A DNA stretch of 64,000 nt, from NCBI RefSeq assembly GCF_000686705.1, contig NZ_JMLJ01000016.1, forward strand, positions 1 to 64,000. The letters are read 5' to 3'. The number at the start of each line of letters is the position of its first letter. The stretch's first letter is position 1. The DNA comes from Clostridium hydrogeniformans DSM 21757. GTDB taxonomy: Bacteria; Bacillota; Clostridia; Clostridiales; Clostridiaceae. Shown in pieces: positions 1-8,595 of the stretch. The translations under genes were made by a program, and so were the position numbers. The notes under the pieces were generated by a model. That model saw nothing but the letters and a program-made list of their open reading frames with translations, was not told the DNA's origin and searched no databases.

Positions 1-55
1 AGAAGGCCGATGGTACTGCTTGGGAGACTGAGTGGGAGAGTAGGAGGTTGCCAGG
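1..55 (+). rRNA. rrf: 5S ribosomal RNA, 3' end (partial)
   Basis: The first bases read as the 3' portion of a bacterial 5S rRNA: the GATGGTACTG segment, then GTGGGAGAGTAGGAGGTTGCC, a hallmark of the 5S 3' half. The 5' part lies outside the window. The exact 3' end is approximate. It is followed within a few bases by tRNA-Glu, a common arrangement after a clostridial rrn operon. Confidence 0.85.
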
Positions 56-61
56 TTAATT

Positions 62-136
62 GGCCCATTGGTCAAGCGGTTAAGACACCACCCTTTCACG
101 GTGGTAACAGGGGTTCGATTCCCCTATGGGTCACCA
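62..136 (+). tRNA. tRNA-Glu (anticodon TTC)
   Basis: A 75-base cloverleaf with acceptor arms GGCCCAT/ATGGGTC, a TTC anticodon in the loop CCTTTCACGG, a T-arm GGGGTTCGATTCCCC and an encoded CCA end. The anticodon reads GAA, so this is glutamate tRNA. It lies directly after the 5S rRNA and before a strong terminator, so it is probably the last gene of the rrn operon. Confidence 0.95.
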
Positions 137-137
137 T

Positions 138-172
138 AAAAGTAGAATGCTATTTAGCATTCTACTTTTTTT
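138..172 (+). terminator. Intrinsic terminator of the rRNA/tRNA operon
   Basis: A perfect 14-bp stem (AAAAGTAGAATGCT and its complement) with a 4-base loop, followed by a run of T. It starts two bases after the tRNA CCA end. Confidence 0.9.
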
Positions 173-293
173 ATTTTATATTAATTAATGAGATTTTATT
201 TTTAAAAATGTTACATATATAATATGCTAATAGATAAAATAAATTTATATAATTTAGTTAAATTGAAGCTTACACACATGATATTAACATATA

Positions 294-377
294 TGTGGAT
301 TAATTCTGTGGATAATGTGTATAAAACTGTGCATATGTTTTATGAATTTTTAAATAATAATACTTTTCTGTGGATAA
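294..377 (+). promoter_or_regulatory. Cluster of DnaA-box-like sites
   Basis: Two exact copies of TGTGGATAA (307-315 and 369-377; complement TTATCCACA, the classical DnaA box) and one 8/9 match (294-302, TGTGGATTA), all in the same orientation within 84 bases between the tRNA and sfsA. The gap has no convincing gene. The cluster could titrate DnaA or regulate the nearby genes. It is not by itself an origin, since no AT-rich unwinding module or dnaA/dnaN gene is next to it. Confidence 0.45.
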
Positions 378-444
378 CTTCAGTAAATTATTCAATATTT
401 CGTAAGTATGATATAATTTTAATATATTTAGAAGGAGATTAAGT

Positions 445-1155
445 ATGAAGATTGATAAAAAAACGATAAGAGCAGAATTTGTTAAAAGACCTAATAGATT
501 TCAAGGGTTTGTTAATATAAATGATGAAGAAGTTATGGCTCATGTTCCTAATACAGGAAGATGTAAAGAAATATTAATACCTGGATGCACTGTAATACTT
601 AGAAAAGAAGATAACCCCAATAGAAAAACTGCGTATAGTTTAATTGCGGGATATAAAGATGAAAGACTTATAAATATAGATTCTCAAGTTCCTAATAAAA
701 TTGTAGAAGAGGCTTTAGCTAATGGGGTCATAGATGAACTTAAGGAGTATAAGGATATATTAAGAGAAAAAACTTTTGGAAATAGTAGATTTGATTTTAA
801 GCTTAATAAAGTTGAAGGTGATTATGATGCTTTTGATCAAGAATATTATTTAGAAGTAAAAGGTGTTACTTTGGAGGAAGATGGAGAAACAAGATTTCCA
901 GATGCTCCAACTGATAGAGGAAGAAAACATCTCTTAGAACTTATAGAAGTTAAAAAGAGTGGAAGAGGTGCTGGAGTATTATTTGTTATACAGATGGATG
1001 ATGTGAAGTACTTTAGGCCTAATGATGAGATGGATAAGGCCTTTGGAGAAGCATTAAGGCTAGCTAAGGATAATGGAGTAGATATAATGGCATATTGTTC
1101 AAAAGTCACTGAGGACTCCATAACATTATATAAAAAGATTCCTATAAAACTTTAA
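445..1155 (+). CDS. sfsA: DNA/RNA nuclease SfsA (sugar fermentation stimulation protein A)
   Basis: 236 residues, the usual SfsA length. The N-terminal part has the family pattern KRPNRFQG...AHVPNTGRCKE...PG and forms an OB-fold-like DNA-binding module. The C-terminal part holds the PD-(D/E)xK-like nuclease core, including YLEVKGVTLEE (residues about 135-145) and FPDAPTDRGRKHL. The family is known as a maltose-metabolism regulator in E. coli and was later described as a nuclease; the cellular role here is not evident. The start is supported by AAGGAG 8 bases upstream of ATG. The Nudix gene follows 17 bases after the stop, so the two are probably cotranscribed. Confidence 0.93.
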   Translation: MKIDKKTIRAEFVKRPNRFQGFVNINDEEVMAHVPNTGRCKEILIPGCTVILRKEDNPNRKTAYSLIAGYKDERLINIDSQVPNKIVEEALANGVIDELKEYKDILREKTFGNSRFDFKLNKVEGDYDAFDQEYYLEVKGVTLEEDGETRFPDAPTDRGRKHLLELIEVKKSGRGAGVLFVIQMDDVKYFRPNDEMDKAFGEALRLAKDNGVDIMAYCSKVTEDSITLYKKIPIKL

Positions 1156-1172
1156 GATTAGGGGGAGAAAAA

Positions 1173-1703
1173 ATGAAGTTTAAGTTTTGTCCAATATGTG
1201 GGGATAAGTTAGTTGAAAAATATAGTTGGGATGAGGGGGGAGTTCCTTACTGTGAATCTGATGATATTATGTTTTTTGATACTCCAAAACCATGTGTAAT
1301 TGTAGCAGTCATAAAAGATAATAAAATTCTTTTGCTTAAACAGGATTATATATTTAAAAACTCCAAGGTTCTAGTTTCAGGATATGTTACAACAGGTGAA
1401 TGTGTTGAAGAAACAGTTAAAAGGGAAGTATTAGAAGAAACAGGTATAACTGTGGGGGAAATAAAATATTTAGGGAGTGAGTACTTAGATAAAAGAGAAA
1501 TATTGATGTTAACTTTTATGGCTAAGTATGAAAGTGGAGAAATAAAGAAATCAGATGAAGTTGATTGGGCAAACTGGGGTAACATAGAAGATGCTCTTTG
1601 TGAGATGAAGGAAGATGAAATTGGAAAAAGGATAGTTAGGAAGGTTTTAAAGGAAATAGGATATGAGGGAACTAAAGCATATAGATGTGATATAAAAGAG
1701 TAA
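1173..1703 (+). CDS. Nudix hydrolase with N-terminal zinc-ribbon-like Cys pair
   Basis: 176 residues. A CPICG motif at residues 6-10 plus a further Cys near residue 27 resembles the small zinc ribbon of NadC/NudC-type Nudix proteins. The Nudix box is complete (G-x5-E-x7-REVLEETGI, residues about 70-92), so it should hydrolyse a nucleoside diphosphate linked to another moiety; the substrate cannot be read from the sequence. AGGGGGAG lies upstream of the ATG. It follows sfsA closely and is ended by a strong hairpin, so the two genes likely form one transcription unit. Confidence 0.85.
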   Translation: MKFKFCPICGDKLVEKYSWDEGGVPYCESDDIMFFDTPKPCVIVAVIKDNKILLLKQDYIFKNSKVLVSGYVTTGECVEETVKREVLEETGITVGEIKYLGSEYLDKREILMLTFMAKYESGEIKKSDEVDWANWGNIEDALCEMKEDEIGKRIVRKVLKEIGYEGTKAYRCDIKE

Positions 1704-1721
1704 TGGTTAAAATATAAATAT

Positions 1722-1766
1722 AAGACTTTATCACTATTAATTAAGATTAGTGATAAAGTCTTTTTA
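1722..1766. terminator. Bidirectional intrinsic terminator
   Basis: A 15-bp stem AAGACTTTATCACTA and its complement around an 11-base loop, with T-runs on both strands. It closes the sfsA-Nudix unit and probably also the convergent minus-strand unit that ends at 1900. Confidence 0.85.
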
Positions 1767-1899
1767 TTTATATTCTAATTAAATAAAAGAATAATATTTA
1801 GGTATATCTATATAAGATTAAATAAGTTTCTTAAAACTTATTCATAAGTATGCTTTATTTTAGTTTTAAGGTATTTATTATTTTTATATAGAAGTATTA

Positions 1900-2241
1900 T
1901 TAAATTCTTCTCTTAAGCTCTATGGTTAAAATTGAGTCTTCATAATTTATATATGCCTCATCAACCATTATACCAACAAGAGATAATTCAGAGTCTAGGT
2001 CACCATCGCCTGTAAGTTCCCAGTAGCATTCTTCCATCTCATGACATCTTGGATAATTCATTAAAGTCACTAGATCATCTAAGGTGTCACTAGGTAGGTC
2101 TTTAATCTCCGATTTTAATAAAAATATAGTTTCTTTACCTTGAGTTTTTATATCTAAATTTATATGACTTGCTCCATAGCTATAGCATAAATTCATTAGT
2201 TCATCAGAAATTTTTATATTCCTTTGATTAATGTGCTTCAT
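1900..2241 (-). CDS. Hypothetical protein downstream of DUF1576-like membrane protein
   Basis: 113 residues from MKHINQRN. No family recognised. It is soluble and acidic in the C-terminal half, with no membrane segment. A longer reading frame exists, but AAAGGAG lies about 10 bases upstream of the internal ATG at 2241, so this start is preferred. The start overlaps the end of the upstream membrane-protein gene by 14 bases, which implies translational coupling and a shared function, perhaps as a cytoplasmic partner. Confidence 0.75.
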   Translation of the reverse strand: MKHINQRNIKISDELMNLCYSYGASHINLDIKTQGKETIFLLKSEIKDLPSDTLDDLVTLMNYPRCHEMEECYWELTGDGDLDSELSLVGIMVDEAYINYEDSILTIELKRRI

Positions 2242-3478
2242 GTTTAGGAGACTCCTTTCTGAATGTATTAACAAGGGGGATTAGAACTATTGCTACTATT
2301 CCACCAGCTAAACCATTATTATATAGGTTTAACCCTCCATGTAAATATCCTGTATTCATTACTACACATACATGTAAAAAGCCGGCTAGTATTCCAATTA
2401 GCACACCATATTGTCCAGCTATAGGTGATAAGGTAGTACTAAATAGTACAGACAACATAATTGAGGGGGAAGTTATTTCCCATATATTTAAGAATGTAGA
2501 TAGGCAAGCCCCTATTACTATTGGAGTCACATTTCTTAAATGCTTACCAAAGGCGCCAAATCCAACTATAGTAAATACTCCTCCTAATGTAGGTCCATTT
2601 AAATCACCACCTACTAAAATTACAAATAATGTAGATGCTATTCCTAGTATACCCATATTTATGTATGCGGCACCACCATATATTATGAAGTAATCAGTTA
2701 CTAGTCTACCACTATGTTTAGTTAATTTCAAAGTGTTTTTAAAGCTTTTATCATTTTTAATAAAACCTAATATTATTAGATAAATAAATAGGCATATAAA
2801 GAGTATTCCAAACTCTTTATTGCTACCAGTATGCCACAAAAGCCTTTTAGGAAAGTTTATGCCAAGAGATCTAAAGATGGACATCATAATAGTACCTATT
2901 AGCCCAGCAGCAAGTCCAATATTATATAGGTTATAACCTTGATGAAGCTTTATACAATGAGTAGCTAATGGCGGAAGAATAAAGCCTGTAAAAACTCCAA
3001 ATAGGCAACCTATAATAATACCTAATAATGGAGGAAATATACCAATAAAGGCGAACTCACTTACAATAGGTGATAATGCTGTTCCAAGTAATGAAAGAAG
3101 TATGTAATTTAGAAAAGGTTCTTTTTGATATTTAGAATGTAACCATACACCTAGTATTATGGGCCATATATTAAAAATATTTTTCCCAAAAAAACTAAAC
3201 CCAGCCATTAGAAAAAGTGACATGATTGTAGAACCGTTGGGTTTTATACCAACGAAAATTAATAGGGCAATACACATAAGTGTTGCAAGACCTGCGTTTA
3301 CAAAGGTAGCACCTGTTCCAGCCAGGGCTATATAATCTGTTATAAGAATATCTGAATTAAATACAATCTTTTTTAACCCTAAAAATACATTATAAGGGCC
3401 ATCTATTATAAAACCTAACACTACAAGAATAGAAAAGATAAAGATAAAGTCTTTGTATGCTTTATACAAGTTTTTCAT
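2228..3478 (-). CDS. DUF1576-like polytopic membrane protein
   Basis: 416 residues, very hydrophobic, about ten membrane segments. The protein is an internal duplication: the stretch around residues 50-200 (NAGLATL...GYNLYNIGLAAG) reappears around 265-405 (NMGILGI...GGLNLYNNGLAGG), including the signature Y-N-x-G-L-A-x-G. This two-repeat layout matches the uncharacterised clostridial membrane family I recall as DUF1576; the pseudo-twofold symmetry suggests a transporter. AAGGAGGG lies 6 bases before the ATG. It forms a two-gene unit with the overlapping downstream gene. Confidence 0.75.
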   Translation of the reverse strand: MKNLYKAYKDFIFIFSILVVLGFIIDGPYNVFLGLKKIVFNSDILITDYIALAGTGATFVNAGLATLMCIALLIFVGIKPNGSTIMSLFLMAGFSFFGKNIFNIWPIILGVWLHSKYQKEPFLNYILLSLLGTALSPIVSEFAFIGIFPPLLGIIIGCLFGVFTGFILPPLATHCIKLHQGYNLYNIGLAAGLIGTIMMSIFRSLGINFPKRLLWHTGSNKEFGILFICLFIYLIILGFIKNDKSFKNTLKLTKHSGRLVTDYFIIYGGAAYINMGILGIASTLFVILVGGDLNGPTLGGVFTIVGFGAFGKHLRNVTPIVIGACLSTFLNIWEITSPSIMLSVLFSTTLSPIAGQYGVLIGILAGFLHVCVVMNTGYLHGGLNLYNNGLAGGIVAIVLIPLVNTFRKESPKHEAH

Positions 3479-3975
3479 AAAACCCTCCTTTTAAGTTATG
3501 GATTAAGAAATGTTTTTCATAAAAGTTCTCAACGAGTAATATTAAGGGACTATTATAATAATATTTCTTTTATTAATAAGTTATTATAAGTATCAAAAGT
3601 TTTACATTAATAATATTGATATTTATAAAACTATAAAGTAATGGATATAGGTTTATAATAAATATGTCTTAGTGAAGTAATTTTTTAGTAGCTTAAGATA
3701 CATATTTTATTATTATAAATTTTATTACATCATAAACAAGTGTTTCAAGTCAATTATACCCTAAAATCGACGTTAAATCTATTTAGCTTTGAATTCTTTA
3801 ATATTCTTACGTATTTTTAGGTTTTATTCACAAATTTGAGTTACTAGTATTAAAAAATTTAATTTATAAAATGTGAACTTTTTATAAAAATACTCTTTAA
3901 ATACTTATGTTTTAGATATATAATTATTTCATTAAAGATTAGTGTCTTATATAAGGATTTTAAGGGGGAGTTTAA
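3479..3975. other. Intergenic region between divergent genes, about 500 bp
   Basis: Strongly AT-rich, no credible reading frame and no repeat copy. It must hold the divergent promoters for the DUF1576-like gene and the TIM-barrel gene, but no promoter stands out enough to place. Confidence 0.6.
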
Positions 3976-4710
3976 ATGAAAGAAATACAGGAAGTAAAAG
4001 GCACTTCAAGGGAACATCTAAAGTTGGTCCCAGAAATAAAGGGAACTTTAAGAGATCATATGATTGAGGTTCCTAATATTATAAGGGAAGCTAGTGGAAT
4101 AAAGGTCTTTGGGAAAAGACTTAAGTCTTTCTTATTTAGTACTGATGTAGCAATTATAAGAAATTCTAATGCAGATGCTATAATAGCAGTGTATCCATTT
4201 ACGCCTCAACCAGTCATAACTCAGGCTTTAGTTATGGCAGCAGATGTGCCGGTATTTTGTGGGGTTGGAGGAGGAATAACTACAGGTAAAAGGGTAGTGA
4301 ATCTTGCTCTAGATGCCGAGTTTAAAGGAGCATTAGGAGTAGTAGTTAATAATCCTACACCTAATGAGGTTATAGAAAAGGTTAGAAAAACCATAGATAT
4401 CCCAATAATAGTTACTGTAGTTTCAGAGTATGAAGATATAAGAGCTAGGATTGAATCAGGAGCAACTATATTAAATGTTTCTGGAGGAAAGGATACTGCT
4501 AAGATAGTAAGAAAAATAAGAGAAATATATCCGAACTTTCCTATTATAGCTACTGGAGGTCCTACAAACCAAACTATTTTAGAAACTATTAATGCAGGGG
4601 CTAATGCCATAACCTATACGCCACCTTCAACAGCCGACATTCTAAATGATTTCATGATAACATATAGGGAGAGATATAAGCTAGATACAGATATAGATAA
4701 GGAGGATTAG
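3976..4710 (+). CDS. TIM-barrel phosphate-binding-type protein, putative hydrolase
   Basis: 244 residues. After an N-terminal 40-residue segment with an internal near-repeat (VKGTSREHLKLVPE, then IKGTLRDHMIEVPN), the rest has alternating strands and helices with Gly-rich loops typical of flavin/phosphate-binding TIM barrels (CGVGGGITTG, NVSGGKD, IIATGGPTN, GANAITYTPPS). This resembles an uncharacterised clostridial family usually labelled hydrolase. The substrate is unknown. A GGGGGAG site precedes the ATG. A small Cys-rich gene begins one base after the stop, so the two are translated from one message. Confidence 0.65.
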   Translation: MKEIQEVKGTSREHLKLVPEIKGTLRDHMIEVPNIIREASGIKVFGKRLKSFLFSTDVAIIRNSNADAIIAVYPFTPQPVITQALVMAADVPVFCGVGGGITTGKRVVNLALDAEFKGALGVVVNNPTPNEVIEKVRKTIDIPIIVTVVSEYEDIRARIESGATILNVSGGKDTAKIVRKIREIYPNFPIIATGGPTNQTILETINAGANAITYTPPSTADILNDFMITYRERYKLDTDIDKED

Positions 4711-4711
4711 A

Positions 4712-4876
4712 ATGGCAGTAGGAGGAGACAATTGTACTTTATGTCCAGAATTTAAAAGTAACAAATGTGATGGTAAGGCTAATGATTGTATGTGTAGGAG
4801 ATGCCCAAGAAGCCTTGGTAAATGTATAATTACTAAATATTGTAGTGAAACTGAATCTATATTAGATTTAGTTTAA
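4712..4876 (+). CDS. Small Cys-rich protein, possible metal binder
   Basis: 54 residues from MAVGGDNCTLC, with eight cysteines spaced in pairs (CTLC, CMC-RRC, and single Cys near the end). AAGGAGG lies 6-10 bases upstream, overlapping the end of the TIM-barrel gene. The Cys density suggests a zinc or iron-sulfur site. No family recognised. Close coupling to the TIM-barrel gene suggests a partner or cofactor-carrying subunit. Confidence 0.7.
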   Translation: MAVGGDNCTLCPEFKSNKCDGKANDCMCRRCPRSLGKCIITKYCSETESILDLV

Positions 4877-5180
4877 GCTATTAAGTATTAATATAGTCTT
4901 TAACACATATATAATATGTACTATTTCTTTATAGCTATTATATATAAGTTATATTTTGGAAATTAAGTACGGAAAATTAAAAGCTAAATATGGGACTTAA
5001 AGTTTACTATTGAAACAATTTATAATTGTTAAGTTAATAGTATGAAACAATAATTTAATAGAATTAATATTACTTTTATTTAGACTCTATGATAGGCTTT
5101 GTTTAACCTATAATGGAGTCTATAATTTTAAAAGTTTAAATATTAAAAATAGAAGACTATATTTAAGGGGGCTATGTTTT
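4877..5180. other. Intergenic region with imperfect hairpin
   Basis: AT-rich. It contains an imperfect hairpin at 5083-5120 (GACTCTATGATAGG against CCTATAATGGAGTC) with no long T-run, so it may be a weak terminator of the upstream pair or a leader structure of the carboxypeptidase gene. Nothing else seen. Confidence 0.4.
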
Positions 5181-6698
5181 ATGAGAGAAGAAGTAAATAT
5201 GAAACTGGGAGAACTTAAAAGCTATTTAAAGAACATTTATTATCTAAATCATGCTATGTCTTTGCTAGGATGGGACACAAGAGTTACTATGCCTAGAAAA
5301 GGTAATGATGAAAGAGGTGAGGTTCTAGGGTATTTATCTTTAGAGGGATATAAGTTAAGGACATCACCACAAATTAAAGGTTTTATTGATTTCTTTGAAA
5401 AAGAGAAGGACTTAGATGATGTAACTAAGGTTATAATAAAGAAAATAAAGAAGTCTTATGATAAAATGACTAAAATACCAGGAGAAAAAAACAAGGAGTG
5501 GGTTATATCAACATCTAAGTCAGAAGCAGCTTGGGAAGATGCAAAGGATAAAGGGGATTTTCATATATTTAAGCCTCATCTTCAGGAGATGATAAATATA
5601 TCTAAAGAGTTTGCTGAGTATATAAAAGAAGATGATAAAAAGTCTAATTATGAGGTATTATTAGATGAATTTGAGCCAGGAAACACAATAGAATCATTAG
5701 ATAATGTTTTTACAGATTTAAAAGAAGGTATATTAGATATTTTAAATAAGATAAAAAACTCTAACATTAATATAGATGATAGTATTCTAAAAGTATCTGT
5801 AAAGAAAGCAGATCAAGAAGCTTTTGTTACTCATGTATTAGAAAAGCTTGGATATGATTTTAAAGGAGGAAGGATGGATGAGAGTGTACATCCATTTACT
5901 CTTACAGTGGGATGTGGAGATGTTAGAATTACCACTAGATATATAGAGAATGCTTTTACTAATGCCTTTTTCTCATGTGTTCATGAAGGGGGACATGCTA
6001 TATATGAGCAGGATATACCTAATACATTAAAGTATACTTATCTTGATACTGCTTCATCTATGGGAATTCATGAGTCACAATCAAGGTTTTATGAAAACAT
6101 AATAGCAAGAAGTGAATCATTTTGGACATATTATTTTAAGGAAGTACAACAAAGATTTCCACATCTTAAGGATGTATCTTTAGATAATTTTTATAATGCT
6201 ATAAACAAAGTAAAGCCATCACTTATAAGAGTAGATGCTGATGAATTAACTTATAGTCTTCATGTAATAATAAGATATGAGATTGAGAAAATGTTAATAG
6301 ATGGGGATTTAAATGTAGAAGATTTGCCAAAGGTATGGAATGAAAAATATAAAGAATACCTAGGGATAGAACCTAAAGATGATAGAGAAGGCGTACTTCA
6401 AGATATGCACTGGTCAGGAAGAATATTTGGGTATTTCCCAAGTTATGCTCTTGGAAATCTTTATGGGGCTCAATTTTTAAATAAAATGCTTAAGGATATG
6501 CCAGATATGTATGAAAGAATAGAAGAGGGGGAGTTTAGTCATATTCATAAGTGGTTAAATGATAACATTCATGCTCATGGTAGTATTTATGAGCCTTCAG
6601 AACTTATAAAAGTTGTAACTGGAGAGGAATTAAATTCTAAATACTTCTTAAAATATCTAAGAGAAAAGTATTCTAAAGTATACAATATTAACCTATAG
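5181..6698 (+). CDS. Metallocarboxypeptidase, M32 family
   Basis: 505 residues, the usual length of thermostable-carboxypeptidase-1-like M32 enzymes. The zinc site HEGGH is at residues 268-272, and the third ligand region GIHESQSRFYEN follows about 26 residues later. Other family features are LGWDTRVTMPRKG near the N-terminus and HVIIRYEIEK and DMHWSGRIFGYFPSYALGN toward the C-terminus. It removes C-terminal residues from peptides in the cytoplasm. AAGGGG ends 10 bases before the chosen ATG; a second in-frame ATG lies 6 codons later. The gene stands alone. Confidence 0.93.
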   Translation: MREEVNMKLGELKSYLKNIYYLNHAMSLLGWDTRVTMPRKGNDERGEVLGYLSLEGYKLRTSPQIKGFIDFFEKEKDLDDVTKVIIKKIKKSYDKMTKIPGEKNKEWVISTSKSEAAWEDAKDKGDFHIFKPHLQEMINISKEFAEYIKEDDKKSNYEVLLDEFEPGNTIESLDNVFTDLKEGILDILNKIKNSNINIDDSILKVSVKKADQEAFVTHVLEKLGYDFKGGRMDESVHPFTLTVGCGDVRITTRYIENAFTNAFFSCVHEGGHAIYEQDIPNTLKYTYLDTASSMGIHESQSRFYENIIARSESFWTYYFKEVQQRFPHLKDVSLDNFYNAINKVKPSLIRVDADELTYSLHVIIRYEIEKMLIDGDLNVEDLPKVWNEKYKEYLGIEPKDDREGVLQDMHWSGRIFGYFPSYALGNLYGAQFLNKMLKDMPDMYERIEEGEFSHIHKWLNDNIHAHGSIYEPSELIKVVTGEELNSKYFLKYLREKYSKVYNINL

Positions 6699-7128
6699 AA
6701 TAAACTATTAATATAAAGAGTTCATTTAGCAAGTTTAGTATGTTTGGTATATTTAATTGAGAACATATAAAAAGCTTGTTATGTGAGCTCTTTTCTAGTT
6801 TAATGCGTAGAGTAGTCTTAGGGACGGTTAACATATATAAGGTTTTAAAGGCTTGAGTAAAATTTAAAATTTTATATATGATTAATGAGCATATTATTAT
6901 AAATATTTCACAAAAAATAATAATTTAGAGACTGATTAATATTTTAGGGACGGTTAATAATTAATTAGTTTATATAAAATTATTATATTTAATATTGATT
7001 TGTATATAATCACCAGATTATTCATTTGGCATATTTTATAATATAACTAAGTGATAAAGGGTGGGTAACTTGGGATAACTTTAACATCAATACATTATAT
7101 ATATTTATTATTTATTATACTAATTATA
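6699..7128. other. Intergenic region with two GTTAACCGTCCC repeats
   Basis: A long imperfect hairpin at about 6715-6793 (AAAGAGTTCA...TGTGAGCTCTTT) could end the carboxypeptidase transcript. Two copies of the 12-base repeat follow. The in-frame open reading frame of the next gene extends back to a stop at 7066-7068. Confidence 0.5.
6821..6958. repeat. REP-like 12-base repeats, two copies (6821-6832, 6947-6958)
   Basis: GGGACGGTTAAC at 6821-6832 and the variant GGGACGGTTAAT at 6947-6958, both in the same orientation, 114 bases apart, each preceded by TTA. These are the leftmost copies in the window. Confidence 0.85.
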
Positions 7129-8460
7129 GTGTTTATGATTAGAAAAAAGGATACAAGTTTATTATGCATTCTCGGAATTTTAATATTAGGGATTCTTGGA
7201 ACTGGATCTTTCTACAAGTCTCTAATGGGGGTATTCAATTCACTAATATATGCAACAAAAGAGCTTATGCCAACAATATTTATAATCTCAATAATAACAG
7301 CTATGAGTGGAGTTCTTAAGGATACAAAAATAAATGAGGAATTAACAAGACCATTTAGTAAGATTATGAAGAATTATATTATTGCTTACTTTGGAATAGG
7401 CTTATTTATGATGATAATATCGTGGTTCTTTTGGCCATCACCATCCATAGCATTAATAGGAGCAATATTTTTACCAATAGCAGTAAAATCAGGGTTACCA
7501 CCTATAGGAGTAGCAACAGCTATGACCATATTTGGATATGGTATAGCTTTATCTAGTGATTATATAATACAAGCAGCACCAAAACTTACATCAGATGCTG
7601 CAGGAATTGGAGTCTCAGAAGTTATGAGAGCTTCAGTACCTCTAGAAATAACTATGGGAGTGGTAACTGCAATATCAGCTTTCTATTTTTTAAGAAAAGA
7701 TATTGAGAATGGGGTAATAAAAAATGTAGTAATTGATTTTAAGAATAGTGATGAAATAGAAGATAAAGTATATATTTCAAAAAAGTTAAGAAAAGTTCTG
7801 GCTATAATGATTATAATTTTATTTTCTATAGATATTGTTTTAATGACTTTATATAACCTACAAGGTGGAGATGCTACAGCTTTAATAGGTGGGACAGCTC
7901 TTATGATATTAGCGCTAATAGCTTCAATAGCTTATAGGGGTAAAGTTTGGGAAAAGGTTACATCTAATATAGTAGATGGATTAATGTTTGGATTCAAGAT
8001 TTTTGGTATCATAATTCCTGTAGCGGCTTTCTTTTATATGGGAGACTCTGCTATTACTCAAATATTTGGTGAAGTTTTACCAAAGGGATCTAATGGTATA
8101 GTTAACGATCTAGGAGCATATTTAGCACATTTAGTTCCAATAAATAAGGCAGTATCCGCTATTACATTGACTGGAGTTGGAGCTATAACAGGATTAGATG
8201 GATCAGGATTTTCAGGCATACCTTTAGTTGGATCTATAGCAAGACTTTTTGCTGGAGATAATACTAGTTCTTTAGCAACATTAACGGCATTGGGGCAGAT
8301 ATCTGGAATATGGATAGGAGGGGGAACTATAATACCATGGGCTGTAATTCCAGCTGCAGCAATATGTGGACTAAGTCCATTTGAGGTTGCTAAGAGAAAT
8401 CTAAAGCCTGTATTAATAGGATTAGGAGTAACAACATTAGTTGCAATATTAATACTTTAA
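7129..8460 (+). CDS. Polytopic permease, ion/solute transporter-like; 5' end doubtful
   Basis: 443 residues as read from GTG, about 11 membrane segments, with conserved-looking Gly/Pro motifs (GGDATALIGGTALM, TGLDGSGFSGIPLVGS, GGGTIIPWAVIPAAA). It resembles secondary transporters of the large ion-transporter group; substrate unknown. The start is a problem: no Shine-Dalgarno site precedes the GTG or the ATG two codons on. The frame is open for another 20 codons upstream and encodes a hydrophobic stretch ending YLLFIILIIVFMIRKKD, which looks like the first membrane helix, but no normal start codon lies in it. The gene may be 5'-truncated or use a rare start. Confidence 0.65.
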   Translation: MFMIRKKDTSLLCILGILILGILGTGSFYKSLMGVFNSLIYATKELMPTIFIISIITAMSGVLKDTKINEELTRPFSKIMKNYIIAYFGIGLFMMIISWFFWPSPSIALIGAIFLPIAVKSGLPPIGVATAMTIFGYGIALSSDYIIQAAPKLTSDAAGIGVSEVMRASVPLEITMGVVTAISAFYFLRKDIENGVIKNVVIDFKNSDEIEDKVYISKKLRKVLAIMIIILFSIDIVLMTLYNLQGGDATALIGGTALMILALIASIAYRGKVWEKVTSNIVDGLMFGFKIFGIIIPVAAFFYMGDSAITQIFGEVLPKGSNGIVNDLGAYLAHLVPINKAVSAITLTGVGAITGLDGSGFSGIPLVGSIARLFAGDNTSSLATLTALGQISGIWIGGGTIIPWAVIPAAAICGLSPFEVAKRNLKPVLIGLGVTTLVAILIL

Positions 8461-8471
8461 ATTTTAATTTG

Positions 8472-8530
8472 TGTATAAATGTTAACCGTCCCTAAGATTT
8501 AGAATCTTAGGGACGGTTAACATTTATACA
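8472..8530. repeat. Perfect 28-bp inverted repeat built from two REP-like copies
   Basis: Two 28-base arms (8472-8499 and 8503-8530) are exact reverse complements separated by TAG. Each arm contains GTTAACCGTCCCTAAG (cores at 8481-8492 and 8510-8521). The structure sits between the permease stop and the RAYT start. It could fold as a long hairpin and act as a transcription terminator as well as a REP/BIME-type element. Confidence 0.9.
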
Positions 8531-8595
8531 TATAAAGGAATAATAATTATAGATTAAGTCTAGAATCTATAATAAAAAAGATACGGAGGAGTATT

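Noticed and set aside
10-222. 70-codon plus-strand frame across the 5S rRNA and tRNA
   Set aside because: It reads through structural RNA genes and the terminator, with no ribosome site.
224-442. 72-codon plus-strand frame before sfsA
   Set aside because: Protein is composition-driven (Ile/Asn/Tyr-rich), no ribosome site, and it spans the DnaA-box cluster.
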